Below, one piece after another: positions 37,201 through 47,993 of a stretch of 64,000 bases of DNA. The notes beneath the pieces are model-generated. The model did no database searches. It was not told the DNA's origin and was given only the letters and a program-made list of their open reading frames with translations. Every line of letters begins with the position of its first letter. Position 1 is the stretch's first letter. Source of the stretch: Hypomesus transpacificus (taxonomy: Eukaryota; Chordata; Actinopteri; Osmeriformes; Osmeridae); NCBI RefSeq assembly GCF_021917145.1, contig NC_061063.1:7454876-7518875 (forward strand), in the 5' to 3' direction. Position numbers and translations under genes: made by a program.

Positions 37201-40200
37201 AACGAGCACAAACTGCCCCCACCTGGCCATCACTGACCAAAACATTTCCTACACGCTCCCCTGCCCCAAATGTCCTAGACGATGAGTTCTGTGGTTTCCA
37301 ACAACTGTTTGATATTCCTTGTGTTCCTGCCACAATATCACTGACTAAGAAACCAGTGCCAACCACCACCTCCACTATGCCACTGACCAAAATACCATCT
37401 GCCATGGTAGAGCTATTTGATTTTGAGTACTATAGTTTCGAAGATATGCCAACAGCTCCTTATAGTCCTACCTTGGCACCTCAGACTACAAAACAAGCAC
37501 AAACTGCCCCCACCTGGCCATCACTGACCAAAACATTTCCTACACGCTCCCCTGCCCCAAATGTCCTAGATGAGTTCTGTGTTTTCCAACAACTGTTTGC
37601 TATTCCTTGTGTTCCTGCCACAATATCACTGACTAAGAAACCAGTGCCAACCACCACCTCCACTATGCCACTGACCAAAATACCATCTACCATGGTAGAG
37701 CTATATGATTTTGAGTACTATGGTTTCGTAGATATGCCTATAGCTCCTTATGTTCCTACCCTAGCACCTCGGACTACAAAACCAGCAACCGCAAGGCCAA
37801 GAGAAACCAAAACTCCAGACTCTACCTGCGTCCCTGCAATAAGAATACCAACATTTGAGTTCTGGTGTTTCCAAGATATGTCTACTGTTCCTTATGATCC
37901 CACTATCTCAATGCCGGAGCCCACCACCACCACCACGACGACAGCGGAGCCCTGGACCACCACCACCACGACAGTGGAGCCCTGCACCACCACCACCACG
38001 ACAGTGGAGCCCTGCACCACCACCACCACGACAGTGGAGCCCTGCACCACCACCACCACGACAGCGGAGCCCACCACCACCACCACGACAGCGGAGCCCT
38101 GCACCACCACCACCACGACAGCGGAGCCCTGCACCACCACCACCACGACAGCGGAGCCCACCACCACCACCACGACAGCGGAGCCCACCACCACCACCAC
38201 GACAGCGGAGCCCACCACCACGACGGCAAAGCCCACCACCACATTAATATGCCATGCCATTCCACCGTCAATCACAATGGATCCAGAAGATCTTGAGTTC
38301 TGTGGATTTCGAGAGGTGCCAACTGTTTCTCCTAATCCTACCATAGCATGCCCAACAACCATGCCACACCCCGCTGAAGGAATAGATCCAGAAGATCTTG
38401 AGTTCTGTGGATTTAAAGAGGTTCCCACCACCACCACGACAGCGGAGCCCACCACCACCACCACGACAGCGGAGCCCACCACCACCACCACGACAGCGGA
38501 GCCCACCACCACCACCACGACAGCGGAGCCCACCACCACCACCACGACAGCGGAGCCCACCACCACCACCACGACAGCGGAGCCGACCACCACCACCACG
38601 ACAGCGGAGCCCACCACCACCACCACGACAGCGGTGCCCACCACCACGACGGCAAAGCCCACCACCACCACGACGACAGCGGAGCCCACCACGACGGCAA
38701 AGCCCACCACCACGACAGCGGAGCCCACCACCACCACCACGACAGCGGAGCCCACCACCACCACCACGACAGCGGAGCCCACCACCACCACGACAGCGGA
38801 GCCCACCACCACCACCACGACAGCGGAGCCCACCACCACGACGGCAAAGCCCACCACCACATTAATATGCCATGCCATTCCACCGTCAATCACAATGGAT
38901 CCAGAAGATCTTGAGTTCTGTGGATTTCGAGAGGTGCCAACTGTTTCTCCTAATCCTACCATAGCATGCCCAACAACCATGCCACACCCCGCTGAAGGAA
39001 TAGATCCAGAAGATCTTGAGTTCTGTGGATTTAAAGAGGTTCCCACCACCACCACGACAGCGGAGCCCACCACCACGACAGCGGAGCCCACCACCACGAC
39101 GGCAAAGCTCACCACCACCACCACGACAGCGGAGCCCACCACCACCACGACAGCGGAGCCCACCACCACGACAGCGGAGCCCACCACCACCACCACGACA
39201 GCGGAGCCCACCACCACGACGGCAAAGCCCAGCACCACATTAATATGCCATGCCATTCCACCGTCAATCACAATGGATCCAGAAGATCTTGAGTTCTGTG
39301 GATTTCGAGAGGTGCCAACTGTTTCTCCTAATCCTACCATAGCATGCCCAACAACCATGCCACACCCCGCTGAAGGAATAGATCCAGAAGATCTTGAGTT
39401 CTGTGGATTTAAAGAGGTTCCCACCACCTCCACGACAGTGGAGCCCACCACCACGACAGCGGAGCCCACCACCACCACCACGACAGCGGAGCCCACAACC
39501 ACGACGGCAAAGCCCACCACCACCACCACGACAGCGGAGCCCACCACAACGACAGCAGAGCCCACCACCACGACAGCGGAGCCCACCACCACATTAATAT
39601 GCCATGCCATTCCACCGTCAATCACAATGGATCCAGAAGATCTTGAGTTCTGTGGATTTCGAGAGGTGCCAACTGTTTCTCCTAATCCTACCATAGCATG
39701 CCCAACAACCATGCCACACCCCGCTGAAGGAATAGATCCAGAAGATCTTGAGTTCTGTGGATTTAAAGAGGTTCCCACCACCACCACGACAGCGGAGCCC
39801 ACCACCACGACAGCGGAGCCCACCACCACGACGGCAAAGCCCACCACCACCACCACGACAGCGGAGCCATGCCCCACCACCACCACGACAGCGGAGCCCA
39901 ACAACCCCACCACCACGACAGCGGAGCCCAGCCCACCACCACCACCCACCAGCCCACCACCACGACAGCGGAGCCCACCACCACGACGGCAAAGCCCAGC
40001 ACCACATTAATATGCCATGCCATTCCACCGTCAATCACAATGGATCCAGAAGATCTTGAGTTCTGTGGATTTCGAGAGGTGCCAACTGTTTCTCCTAATC
40101 CTACCATAGCATGCCCAACAACCATGCCACACCCCGCTGAAGGAATAGATCCAGAAGATCTTGAGTTCTGTGGATTTAAAGAGGTTCCCACCACCACCAC

Positions 40201-40366
40201 GACAGCGGAGCCCACCACCACCACCATCACGACAGCGGAGCCCACCACCACGACGGCAAAGCCCACCACCACATTAATATGCCATGTCATGCCACCGTCA
40301 ATCACAATGGATACAGAAGATCTTGAGTTCTGTGGATTTAAAAAGATGCCTACTGATCTACCATAG
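34267..40366 (+). CDS. Secreted repeat-rich protein with ZP-N-like N-terminal region (unnamed)
   Basis: I do not recognise a named orthologue. Exons: 34267-34462, 34639-34764, 35972-36090, 36275-36461, 36759-36841 and a large last exon 36930-40366; all five junctions keep phase. The first exon gives a hydrophobic N-terminus compatible with a signal peptide. Residues about 85-237 hold a cysteine pattern (LYHCGHES, PKECHYVE, SYQGCYIT, NAICQT, VSCGKK) and a beta-rich YQGCYI...MNLMYFD block reminiscent of ZP-N modules of egg-coat proteins. NVT and NVS sequons occur. The last exon carries two ~97-residue repeats, then Thr/Ala/Glu/Pro mucin-like tracts alternating with ~61-residue modules containing DLEFCGFxEVP twice. 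As read, the frame stops at 40010 after a shift near 39930; the matching frame continues to TAG at 40364-40366. AATAAA follows at 40522. ZP-N kinship is inference. Confidence 0.7.
35289..35453 (+). pseudogene. Cys-rich N-terminal fragment inside transposon, convergent with helicase fragment
   Basis: 54 codons beginning MNTNDFCRCCKINLRVG and continuing LFERNN and LGLQLHRG. The C-x2-C start with a following LFE...LGL pattern is loosely like the first half of ZAD-type zinc-binding domains, but the second cysteine pair is missing. It ends by running into antisense of the helicase fragment, which puts the deletion junction at about 35430-35442. Domain naming is tentative. Confidence 0.5.
35421..35618 (-). 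pseudogene. RecQ-like helicase N-terminal fragment inside transposon
   Basis: 65 codons on the minus strand starting MATAGDLGCYDS. It has a motif-0-like LKEEQRDAIKAF followed by helicase motif I (Walker A) LPTGFGKSLIYQLAP. RecQ helicases have PTGGGKSLCYQLPA at this point. The frame stops three residues later, so every other helicase motif (II-VI), zinc-binding and RQC part is absent. It cannot be a working helicase. It is the truncated 5' end of a transposon-associated gene, or a captured host gene. Confidence 0.75.
37130..37720 (+). repeat. Two tandem ~97-residue coding repeats in the secreted protein
   Basis: A unit of about 290 bp is repeated twice and begins a third time near 37711. Each carries an FEYYGFxDMPTAPY-type motif, TAPTWPSLTKTFPTRSPAPN, a DEFCxFQQLFxIPC motif and a Lys/Thr/Pro linker. 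The two copies are nearly identical over most of their length, pointing to recent duplication or gene conversion. Confidence 0.9.
37915..40273 (+). repeat. Coding minisatellite (Thr tracts) alternating with five near-identical ~183-bp modules
   Basis: Tracts of CCCACCACCACCACCACGAC and AGCGGAG-type units (15, 21, 24 or 27 bp, encoding TTTTTTAEP variants) separate five modules starting near 38243, 38859, 39237, 39593 and 40004, plus a diverged half module at 40270-40366. Each module encodes PPSITMDPEDLEFCGFREVP and then GIDPEDLEFCGFKEVP. Modules look almost identical at DNA level, more alike than selection on protein alone would keep them. The antisense strand stays open for 685 codons only because the repeat lacks stops in that frame. 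Confidence 0.95.
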
Positions 40367-40599
40367 CGTTTGAAACTACAAAGCACCAACCACAACAGGT
40401 GCACCAATCGTAACCATTACAACGTCATGTTGAGAGACTACAATACCAGCAGGACCTGGTACCCCATACTCCTAATTTTCACTACAGCATATTCAATATT
40501 TTGACCCAGCATTGTAACACAAATAAAACAAGGTTGATCGACCTAACAAAGTTTTGACTTGCATTGTACCAAATTTAATTTAGATTTGTCACCCTTTCA

Positions 40600-40840
40600 G
40601 TACAAAGGATCATGGTTTTCTTGCCTTTGTGACCATCTGGTGACCTGGTGTAGCCAGAACAACTTGGAGCTCAACACTCTTAAGACAGTTGAGTTGATTG
40701 TGGATTTCAGAAAGAGCCCAGCCCCACTCATCCCCCATCATCCTGTGTGACTCCCAAGTCAACACCCAGGAGTCCTTCCATTTCCTGGGCATCATCATTT
40801 ATAAGAACCTCAAGTGGGAGCTGAACATCAGCAAGGGATT
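40600..40840 (+). mobile_element. LINE reverse-transcriptase remnant
   Basis: Encodes LVTWCSQNNLELNTLKTVEL, then IVDFRKSPAPLIPHHP. After a frameshift comes a sequence resembling the FLG...LKW segment. This is the late palm/thumb part of non-LTR retrotransposon reverse transcriptases common in fish. It is broken by frameshifts and truncated on both sides, so it is inactive. Confidence 0.75.
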
Positions 40841-41269
40841 TTTTTATTAAGGCCATTTATTTACAGATGCTTATCTAGTTTCTTGCATGCAAAGACCAGC
40901 CTTCTCAGTTTATTGACATCTACAGCATCTGCCCTTCCTTCATCGATACTCTTCCAGTCTCATCTGTTGTTTTTTTGGAGTTCATTGCACTTCTAAGACA
41001 ATCATTGTCCATTTCTCTCATTCTAATATAAATTTTATAGGAAGGCCCCCCAGACAACATACCTGTCAAACTGTCTTTTTGAAACCAGGTTTACCTGCCT
41101 CATAAGGTACCTTCATCTTCAGGCTAAATGGATGTTTAGCTACTACATATTTATATATAGTATAATAATGTATTTATACTTGTGACAGTACAAATAGCCA
41201 ACAACATTGAACATTGACACCAGTAAATGACATTCAGTTCTCAGTAATGCAGTAAGCAACAAAACAAGG

Positions 41270-44200
41270 CTAGTCATCTTCCTCAGACGAGGAGCGTGTT
41301 GCACTCTCATCACGATAACAGCGGGCCAGGATGCGTAGTTGTTCCAGGGACTCATTGAAGTCCCCAAGCTCGGTCCCTTGGGAAAGGAAGTTGTGGGCGA
41401 CTCTACGAGGATCTATGGAGCTAGCGGAGCGCTGCAGCTCGGATAGCCAGGGACCCAAAGCTGGGGTGGACTGGAGGGAGGTCAGGACAGGGAGGGACGA
41501 CACCCCAGGCCAAGACCCTGTAAGAGAGTATGTCAGTAATGCTAATGAATTGAACCCTCCTACAGTCCTGGGGGGGTCAGAACAACCTGATTTTCAGTGT
41601 AACTGAGCACAATAAAAAAAAAAAAAAAAGTTGATTGCTTTAGGGTCAATGTGACCCGAGAATCCTAGTGATATGGGCTGTACCAGTTTCATGTAAGAGA
41701 TTAGACTAAAACCATAATTTGTCTTTTTATTTTTTATTAGTGCATGTTTGGATTAAAAGGATGTTGGAAAGAGTAGTTACTCGGATTTTGTATTCAGTCT
41801 TAAAATTGACTTGTCTTGATTGAAGCACAAAAAAAAGAACATTCCAATGCACAAACACATTGGGCAATCTAGATGTTCATGGTAATATTAACAACCTTGA
41901 TTCATGTCTAATGTCATTGGGATTACAATTTTTTTATTTTGACGTTAAGGGGCACTAAAGAAGAAAACAGCTGATATATTCTATAACTATTTGATTGTAT
42001 TCTACAAGGGGTGGGGGGAAAAATGTATGTCTTCTAGCGATTCACAAAAAAAAAAGTGTGAACCTGGTACCCTTGGTTCAAATCTCACTCAAACCAATTG
42101 ATAATTAATTTAACTGATATCAGTTAAGTAATAGATTTAATTTATATTTTTTACATAATTTTTGTTGTTAATACATTTCATTTAGGCATATATTGAATAC
42201 AAATTTGATAAAAAATCGTGAATTGCGATTTTTTATCTAATAGTGACCAAGAATCGCATCGAATCGTGAGGTACCTAAAGATTCCCACCCCTATATTCTA
42301 CACTTATAGCGTAACATTGTTCCAAATTTTACGTGTTCAACGGTTTAGTTAAAGGATGAGACAAACTGGACCCCGAGTAGGTAATGGGTGTTAGTCAAAC
42401 AAAGGTGAATGTACTCACCGCCAGGGGGATGTACTTGGCTTTGTATTAATCCGTTTTTAGCCAGAGATTGGCTAAATATCTGTGGGAATGGTGATGTAAG
42501 TTTACTGGGGCTGGACACAAGCTGGACTGCTCTGAATAGAGATAAAAAGGAAATAAATGTTTAAGGGGACAATATGCGGTACGTATCTGTAGGGAAAAAA
42601 GTGCATGTACATTTGGGTTTAGGGTGACTCACAGAGGAGTTGTGGGGTAGTAGGAGCTTATATAGGATCCAAGGACGTCTTCTCCATTGCAGAGGCTATG
42701 CAACGGAGTGGGCAGCTGGGTGCTTGGGGTCAGCGAACTGGTGAGCAAACATAAAATCAGAAAAACAACCATCGATCAGTGATTAATAACTCCCTGAGTG
42801 CCCTGAGACCTTTCAGTGTTTGTTACAGTCTAATTGTATGTATATCTAAATGTATCCCTTTTGGCATTATCAACAAACACTACTTTTATAGATTACAGTG
42901 TTGTAAAGGCAAGGTAAAATGCAGCAATGCCCCAAGAGACCCTCACCTGACTAAGCTCTGCCCCTCTAAGCCCCTGAGCGTCACTGATTGGCCAAAACAC
43001 CGTCCGTCGCCTAATTCCGGGCAAGCTGATAGGGGTTTCCAAGGCAGCCCATCAGAACACTCCATCAGGGCACTGGGTAGACAGCTGCCTTGCGCCATGG
43101 GAAAGGGAATGGCACCATGAGCTGCAACCACCTTAAATAGCACACCATGTCATGTCACACAGTACGTACATTTAAAAAAAATAAAGCATTTCATTGCACT
43201 CTTATTTGAGTCTTAACAAATAATTGTGTGCATGGCATAACCTTCTTAACCCTTGTGTTATCTTCGGGTCATTGTGACCCACCGTCGTATTGCGGCAACT
43301 TTACCGGATACAAAAACAAAGTGAAGCATTTTCTTTTAACCGTCAGGCTGTCTCAGACCCCCCACATCGCAAAGGTTAAAAGAAAATGCTTTTTATTTGT
43401 TTTTGTATTGGGTAAAGTTGTCGCAACACAACGATGGTTCATTGTGAACCTTCGGGTCATGTGACCCGAAGATAACACAGGGGGTCAGGTGGCTGAGCGG
43501 TTAGGGAATCGGGCTTGTAATCAGAAGGTTGCCGGTTCGATTCTGGCTGTGACAAATGACGGTGTGTCCTTGGGCAAGGCAATTCACCCTACTTGCCTCG
43601 GGGGGAATGTCCCCGTACTTACTGTAAGTCGCTCTGGATAAGAGCATCTGCTAAACAACAACCTTCTGATTAATAGCCCGACTCCCTAACCGCTCAGCCA
43701 TCTGACCCCCACATAACCTTCTTAAGGTTTTCACACTGCATATGTTTTTTGAAGGAGGGCTCATCTCTCACCTTCCTCCCAGACACGGCCAGCGCATCAG
43801 CCATCTGCCCCATGGTGGTGTTGTGCCTCAGTCTGTAAGGCACAGTCATGGAGTCCAGAGCTAGAGCCAGGACTGCACTGGAGTGGTACCACAATGTGGG
43901 CTGTGACAAAGAGAGACAACAGAAAGGAAAAGGTGCATCAGGTTATTGGAACAATTCATGTCATATCCAGCATCTGTTTTCAACTGATTTAACAGGGTGA
44001 CAAAGGGGAACACCTTTAAAGAGGGGGTTGACCTACGTCGTAACTGAGAAGGGGGAAGGTGGTCGGGGAGGTGGGTCGTCTTCCTAACCCGCCCCTCAAC
44101 GTCAAAGGGCAGAAAAAGGAACTGTGATTGGCCATGTTGATGGTTCCTATGGCGTTGTTCATAAGGTGGTAGACTTCCTTCATTGGAGTCTGTGTATTGG

Positions 44201-46516
44201 ATTAAGGACAAATAATTATAGCAAATTTACACAATTGGAAGAAACTGGCATATAATGAGACAATACTTATAATGAAGGAATAGATCTAATGATCTGTTCT
44301 GTCAAATCACATTTGTCAGTTTCACTCACTGAGTCTCTGTAATTTACTGGTGCAAGTCCCCAGGTAAGAATGCCCCTCCCACTGTAGGAGTCTTGCAGCA
44401 TCTCAGTGACCTTTGAACCCAGCCCTGAGAAGCCATCTGAAAGGTCGCACAGCACTTGAAACCCCTGAGAGGGACAGGCATCAAGATGTCGAAGAGGAAA
44501 GAGTTATTGCCAATGTCATAATAACAGCTAAATAAAATAAGTTATGAAATGTCCACAATGTCCTCACACCCAAAAAAGATAAGCCTGCTTGGTAGCTGTT
44601 GCTTGCAATGTGTTAAGAATGTCATTGTTCAAAATGAACTTGAGTTATACTGTACACTTTGAGATCTATACCCTCTAGCAACAAAAACAGCATACCTTGG
44701 ATCAGTGCAGGGCCCATTTTTGGTGATTTGTGATTCAAAGGGTGAACAGTTACCTGTAGGTAGTCACATTCTTCCACAAAGAAGTGGAGTTTATCCTCCA
44801 GATCATCCAACACTGAGCCTTGCAGTAGAGCCTCCCCTTGGCCAAATGCCTCTAGCCGATGTGCTTCCCTGGACACATAGGTTCAAGTAATTGCCATGTA
44901 CATTTTCCATGTTTGTCTGTGTGTGTTCATCTCTTCAAAATGACTCAAACATATTTTTCACATCAGACTGTGTCCCACTTCAAACCGTGAAGGTGTTGCT
45001 CTCACCCATCATGGTTGTACTGGTTGATAACCAAGATGGTGCGAGGATGCAGGTGGATCCTCAGGAAGTCTGACCACACCCGCACGCTGCCCTCCAGTCT
45101 ATAACCCTTCTGAACTTTCTCCAGACGGCTGTTCACTGTATCCATGGCAACTGCCCCTGCATATAAGTTAGTGATAAATAATACAATGTGTCTGTGGTCA
45201 CGTGAGTGTGAACTCAATTCTATCATTGATTGTTTACGCTAATGTAAGATATTTATCAATATGAAACAGTAAAACCTATATTGAAAGGTGGCTGTCCGGT
45301 GTTTACCTGAACGTTGCTGCAACAAAGATGTGTCAAAGTCAGCTTCAGCCAATATCTCCCCCTTCTGGACACAAAGAACAAGAAATCATAGATCTTCAAT
45401 AGCAGCCTGGGGGCAAAATTCAGGTCAGAAACACAGTAGCTGCAAATTCAGCCCTTATGGCTCCCAAACTCTAGTTAGAAACACTTCAAAACTTATAGGA
45501 ATGTATGCAAAATGGTGATGGCCTCACCTACCTAGCTACTAATCATGAAAACAGATGTATAATTTCATCACAAAATATCATATAACTAAACATTACACTC
45601 ACATCTATCTTTTCCAGGTCTTTGAGGAATGAGTTTTTTGATGAGGGGCTTTCTTTGTGCATCATCACATTCCCTTTCCTGCAGCAGGGAGATACGAAAA
45701 CATATAATGATGCACGACACACACGCATCCATAAGTACACACCCAACACACACACTATACCATGTCAAGGCAGTAGGTTCTCTCCCGGTTTCATAAAGGC
45801 ATCCTTCCTGTCGTAGTGTCTGAAGACTTCCTGAAAATCACAAACATGCAGACAAGGGTAGTTTCCAGTACCTGCAGCAGCTATGACCCACATTTTAACC
45901 TAGAAACATTAATGAGCAGATTCGGTTTCCTGAAACAACGTGTGCTGTAAGAATCGTCCATCCACTAAAGTTTAAGGGAGGTTACAAGTTACCTTTTAGG
46001 TCCATGGAGATGAGGCGTGGCGTGTAAGTGACATACCCTCCCAGGGTCTGTCCCTCTCTGAACATTTCATTACACTGTAGTTCGCTAGGGGGCGAGTCTG
46101 GGTCGTATGACAAAGCGGCATCCTAATTCATTACAAAGGAGGGTAGCCTGGATCAGAAAGATTGCTCCTTCATATGTAAAATGTATCATTTTGCGTTATT
46201 TACACGTTTTCAAACATATTTGCTAATATCGTCATGCCGTTACTTTTGGTAGCTACTGTACACAACACATGCTAAGTTAACAAACTATAACTGTATAGCC
46301 TATGTCACGAATAGCTAGCTAGCTGACCAGCTATCAAGCTTTGTGTCTGCGGTTGTTCCTTGCATTTTTGGTTCATGCTAGTTCTACAGACAGTCGTTAC
46401 CGTAACAAAAGCTAGAGTATAACGATACTTGCTTGTAAATTCCACCAATGTGTTCCTACAAAGTTGGAGTAGTGCCCTAGTTGAAAAGTGATCACTTCTC
46501 TACAAAAGCTACCCAT
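41270..46516 (-). CDS. msto1: Misato, mitochondrial distribution and morphology regulator
   Basis: Tubulin-related protein needed for normal mitochondrial network shape. Exons on the minus strand: 46516-46433, 46122-45993, 45830-45761, 45678-45603, 45364-45307, 45156-45006, 44868-44754, 44464-44330, 44189-44037, 43900-43772, 43131-42947, 42737-42633, 42531-42419, 41517-41270. All phases agree and give 583 residues (human 570). Diagnostic segments: [20 protein letters not shown] at the N-terminus, [73 protein letters not shown] and [20 protein letters not shown]. Intron 1 appears to start with GC, not GT. The start ATG at 46516 is chosen because it opens the conserved N-terminal strand. Confidence 0.96.
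42190..42297. mobile_element. Probable DNA-transposon end or MITE fragment
   Basis: AT-rich sequence with internal self-complementary AATCG motifs that ends GAGGTACCTAAAGATTCCCA then CCCCTA. This resembles the ends of abundant fish hAT-type elements. It lies just downstream of the msto1 exon 13 donor, in intron 13. Assignment is from general appearance only. Confidence 0.35.
43248..43484. mobile_element. Long palindromic MITE, about 100-bp arms
   Basis: The left side (CTTGTGTTATCTTCGGGTCA, then GTGACCC, CGGCAACTTTACC, ACAAAAACAAA, AGCATTTTCTTTTAACC) reappears as reverse complement on the right (GGTTAAAAGAAAATGCT to GGGTCATGTGACCCGAAGAT, then AACACAGG). The arms meet around 43343-43373. The right end carries a further inner palindrome, CTTCGGGTCATGTGACCCGAAG. 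It lies in msto1 intron 10. Confidence 0.85.
43485..43716 (+). mobile_element. tRNA-derived SINE joined to an inverted partial SINE head
   Basis: 43485-43655 is a full SINE: box A TGGCTGAGCGGTTAGGG, CTTGTAA in an anticodon-loop-like position, box B GGTTCGATTC and tail GTCGCTCTGGATAAGAGC. It follows directly on the MITE right end. From about 43660 to 43712 the reverse complement of the SINE head appears (CCGCTCAGCCATCTGACCCC), making a second, nested palindrome. Confidence 0.85.
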
Positions 46517-47300
46517 ACTTGCTGGAACGAGTTGTTAAACTAGGCTTGCAATTACGATTTGTGATATAACTAGCTGACTGTCTAACAGAGTATTCGTCTG
46601 ATTCATTTAAAAGTTATTAGAACAAATGTATGAGGATGCCCCAAACGAAAACATGACAGCATTGCCAGATCAATCTAACGTGCTGCTGAACAGTTAACTA
46701 TCTGGATCCAACCCTCGCAAACTGTTAGGCGTCAACTATTGGATAGGATAAGGAGCTTTCAAAACAACTATTGGCTATACGAAATGTCCTCGACAATGTA
46801 GAACACAGTGTAACCAAACTACATAGAGACGGCTGTGCACCGCACATGGGTTACAGTGGGCGTACAGAGCCTTTTCGGACCAAAATAAGTTAAGCGTTAG
46901 ACCACATGGAATTGTAAATAAAATATTTCAATTTGTAGCGATTTACTTGTCGAAAATTCTTCTAAATGTAGGCCTATTTGTTACGCCGGTGTTAAACGTT
47001 CGCAAAAGCACACATTATGGCCAGTGTGGCTGTAGCTGTTGTTTCAAAAGGGGAACGATTTGTTCACTGAAATAGCCACATGTAATCTCTACAGTGCAGA
47101 ATACACAACGCAGTACGTGTCGCAGTTGCATTCTGGTTTATAGGATTAAAGGAGTTAATAAAATAAACTTGCTGGCATTAACATTGTAGCATTCACCCTA
47201 CAATGAATTTTGAGTGTAGGATATTAATTCACGAATATAATAAGTAAACACAAAATAATAGGCTACGTCACTAGGGGTGGAGTCATGAACAATCAAGTCT
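46517..47300. promoter_or_regulatory. Shared msto1/tmem79 head-to-head 5' region
   Basis: The msto1 start (minus) at 46516 and the probable tmem79 first exon (plus, ending 47456) face away from each other across less than 1 kb. No further gene is visible. This arrangement suggests a shared or bidirectional promoter region. I cannot point to specific factor sites with confidence. Confidence 0.4.
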
Positions 47301-47993
47301 TCCCAACAATGATTTACCTGTCGGTGGCCACACCTGTTCAACAACTAAGGTTACTTTTTCTTCCGAGTTCCTTATTTACGTCGTCAGATCAAAAGTCATA
47401 TTCTTACTGCTTACTTTGAACTTCTCTGTTTACTTTTTCTGCGGCGAAAAACCACGGTAAGTTCACCGACTAGATTGTTTTATTATGTCCTAAATATTGT
47501 AGGCTACATAGGCTAGATTTTTTACCTGTTTTGTTGGTTCACAGATTATGAGTAACTGCCCACATGAAACGTACAGTTTAGCGTATTATATCCGAATCAA
47601 ACCATGGTTATCGACATTCATGTGCTTTTCGACATTTTGTTCCCGAAAGAGCCTGTTCGTATTAGGAAATTAATATCGCCTAATTTTAGCATGTTATGAA
47701 GACATCATTATAACAATTTGCTATTAGCATTAGACCAATACTAGTTCAAGCACACACATAAAAAAACAAACATATTTCTTTCCTGCAGGGAAATCAGATC
47801 AAGCCTGTGGAGATACACTGGTGCAGAGATTATGCAGATCTAAATCATTGAGGACAGCATACTGAGACATGAGAGGATAACTAATATAGCATTCCTTAAG
47901 GTTTTCCCTGAAGTTACACCTTAGGCTGCATGTAAATAGCCTGAAACAAATATAAACACACGGTATACTTGTTGACACCGTTCTCTCCATTTA

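Noticed and set aside
37892..39949. 685-codon open frame on the minus strand (Val/Gly-rich)
   Set aside because: It is the antisense of the Thr-tract minisatellite; the repeat has no stops in that frame. It has no splice or start support and composition follows the repeat.
37855..40059. Several Pro/Arg/Gln-rich and Trp-rich frames in the same region
   Set aside because: They are shifted readings of the CCACCACCACGACAGCGGAG repeat. Only the TTTTTTAEP frame is continuous with upstream exons and contains the conserved modules.
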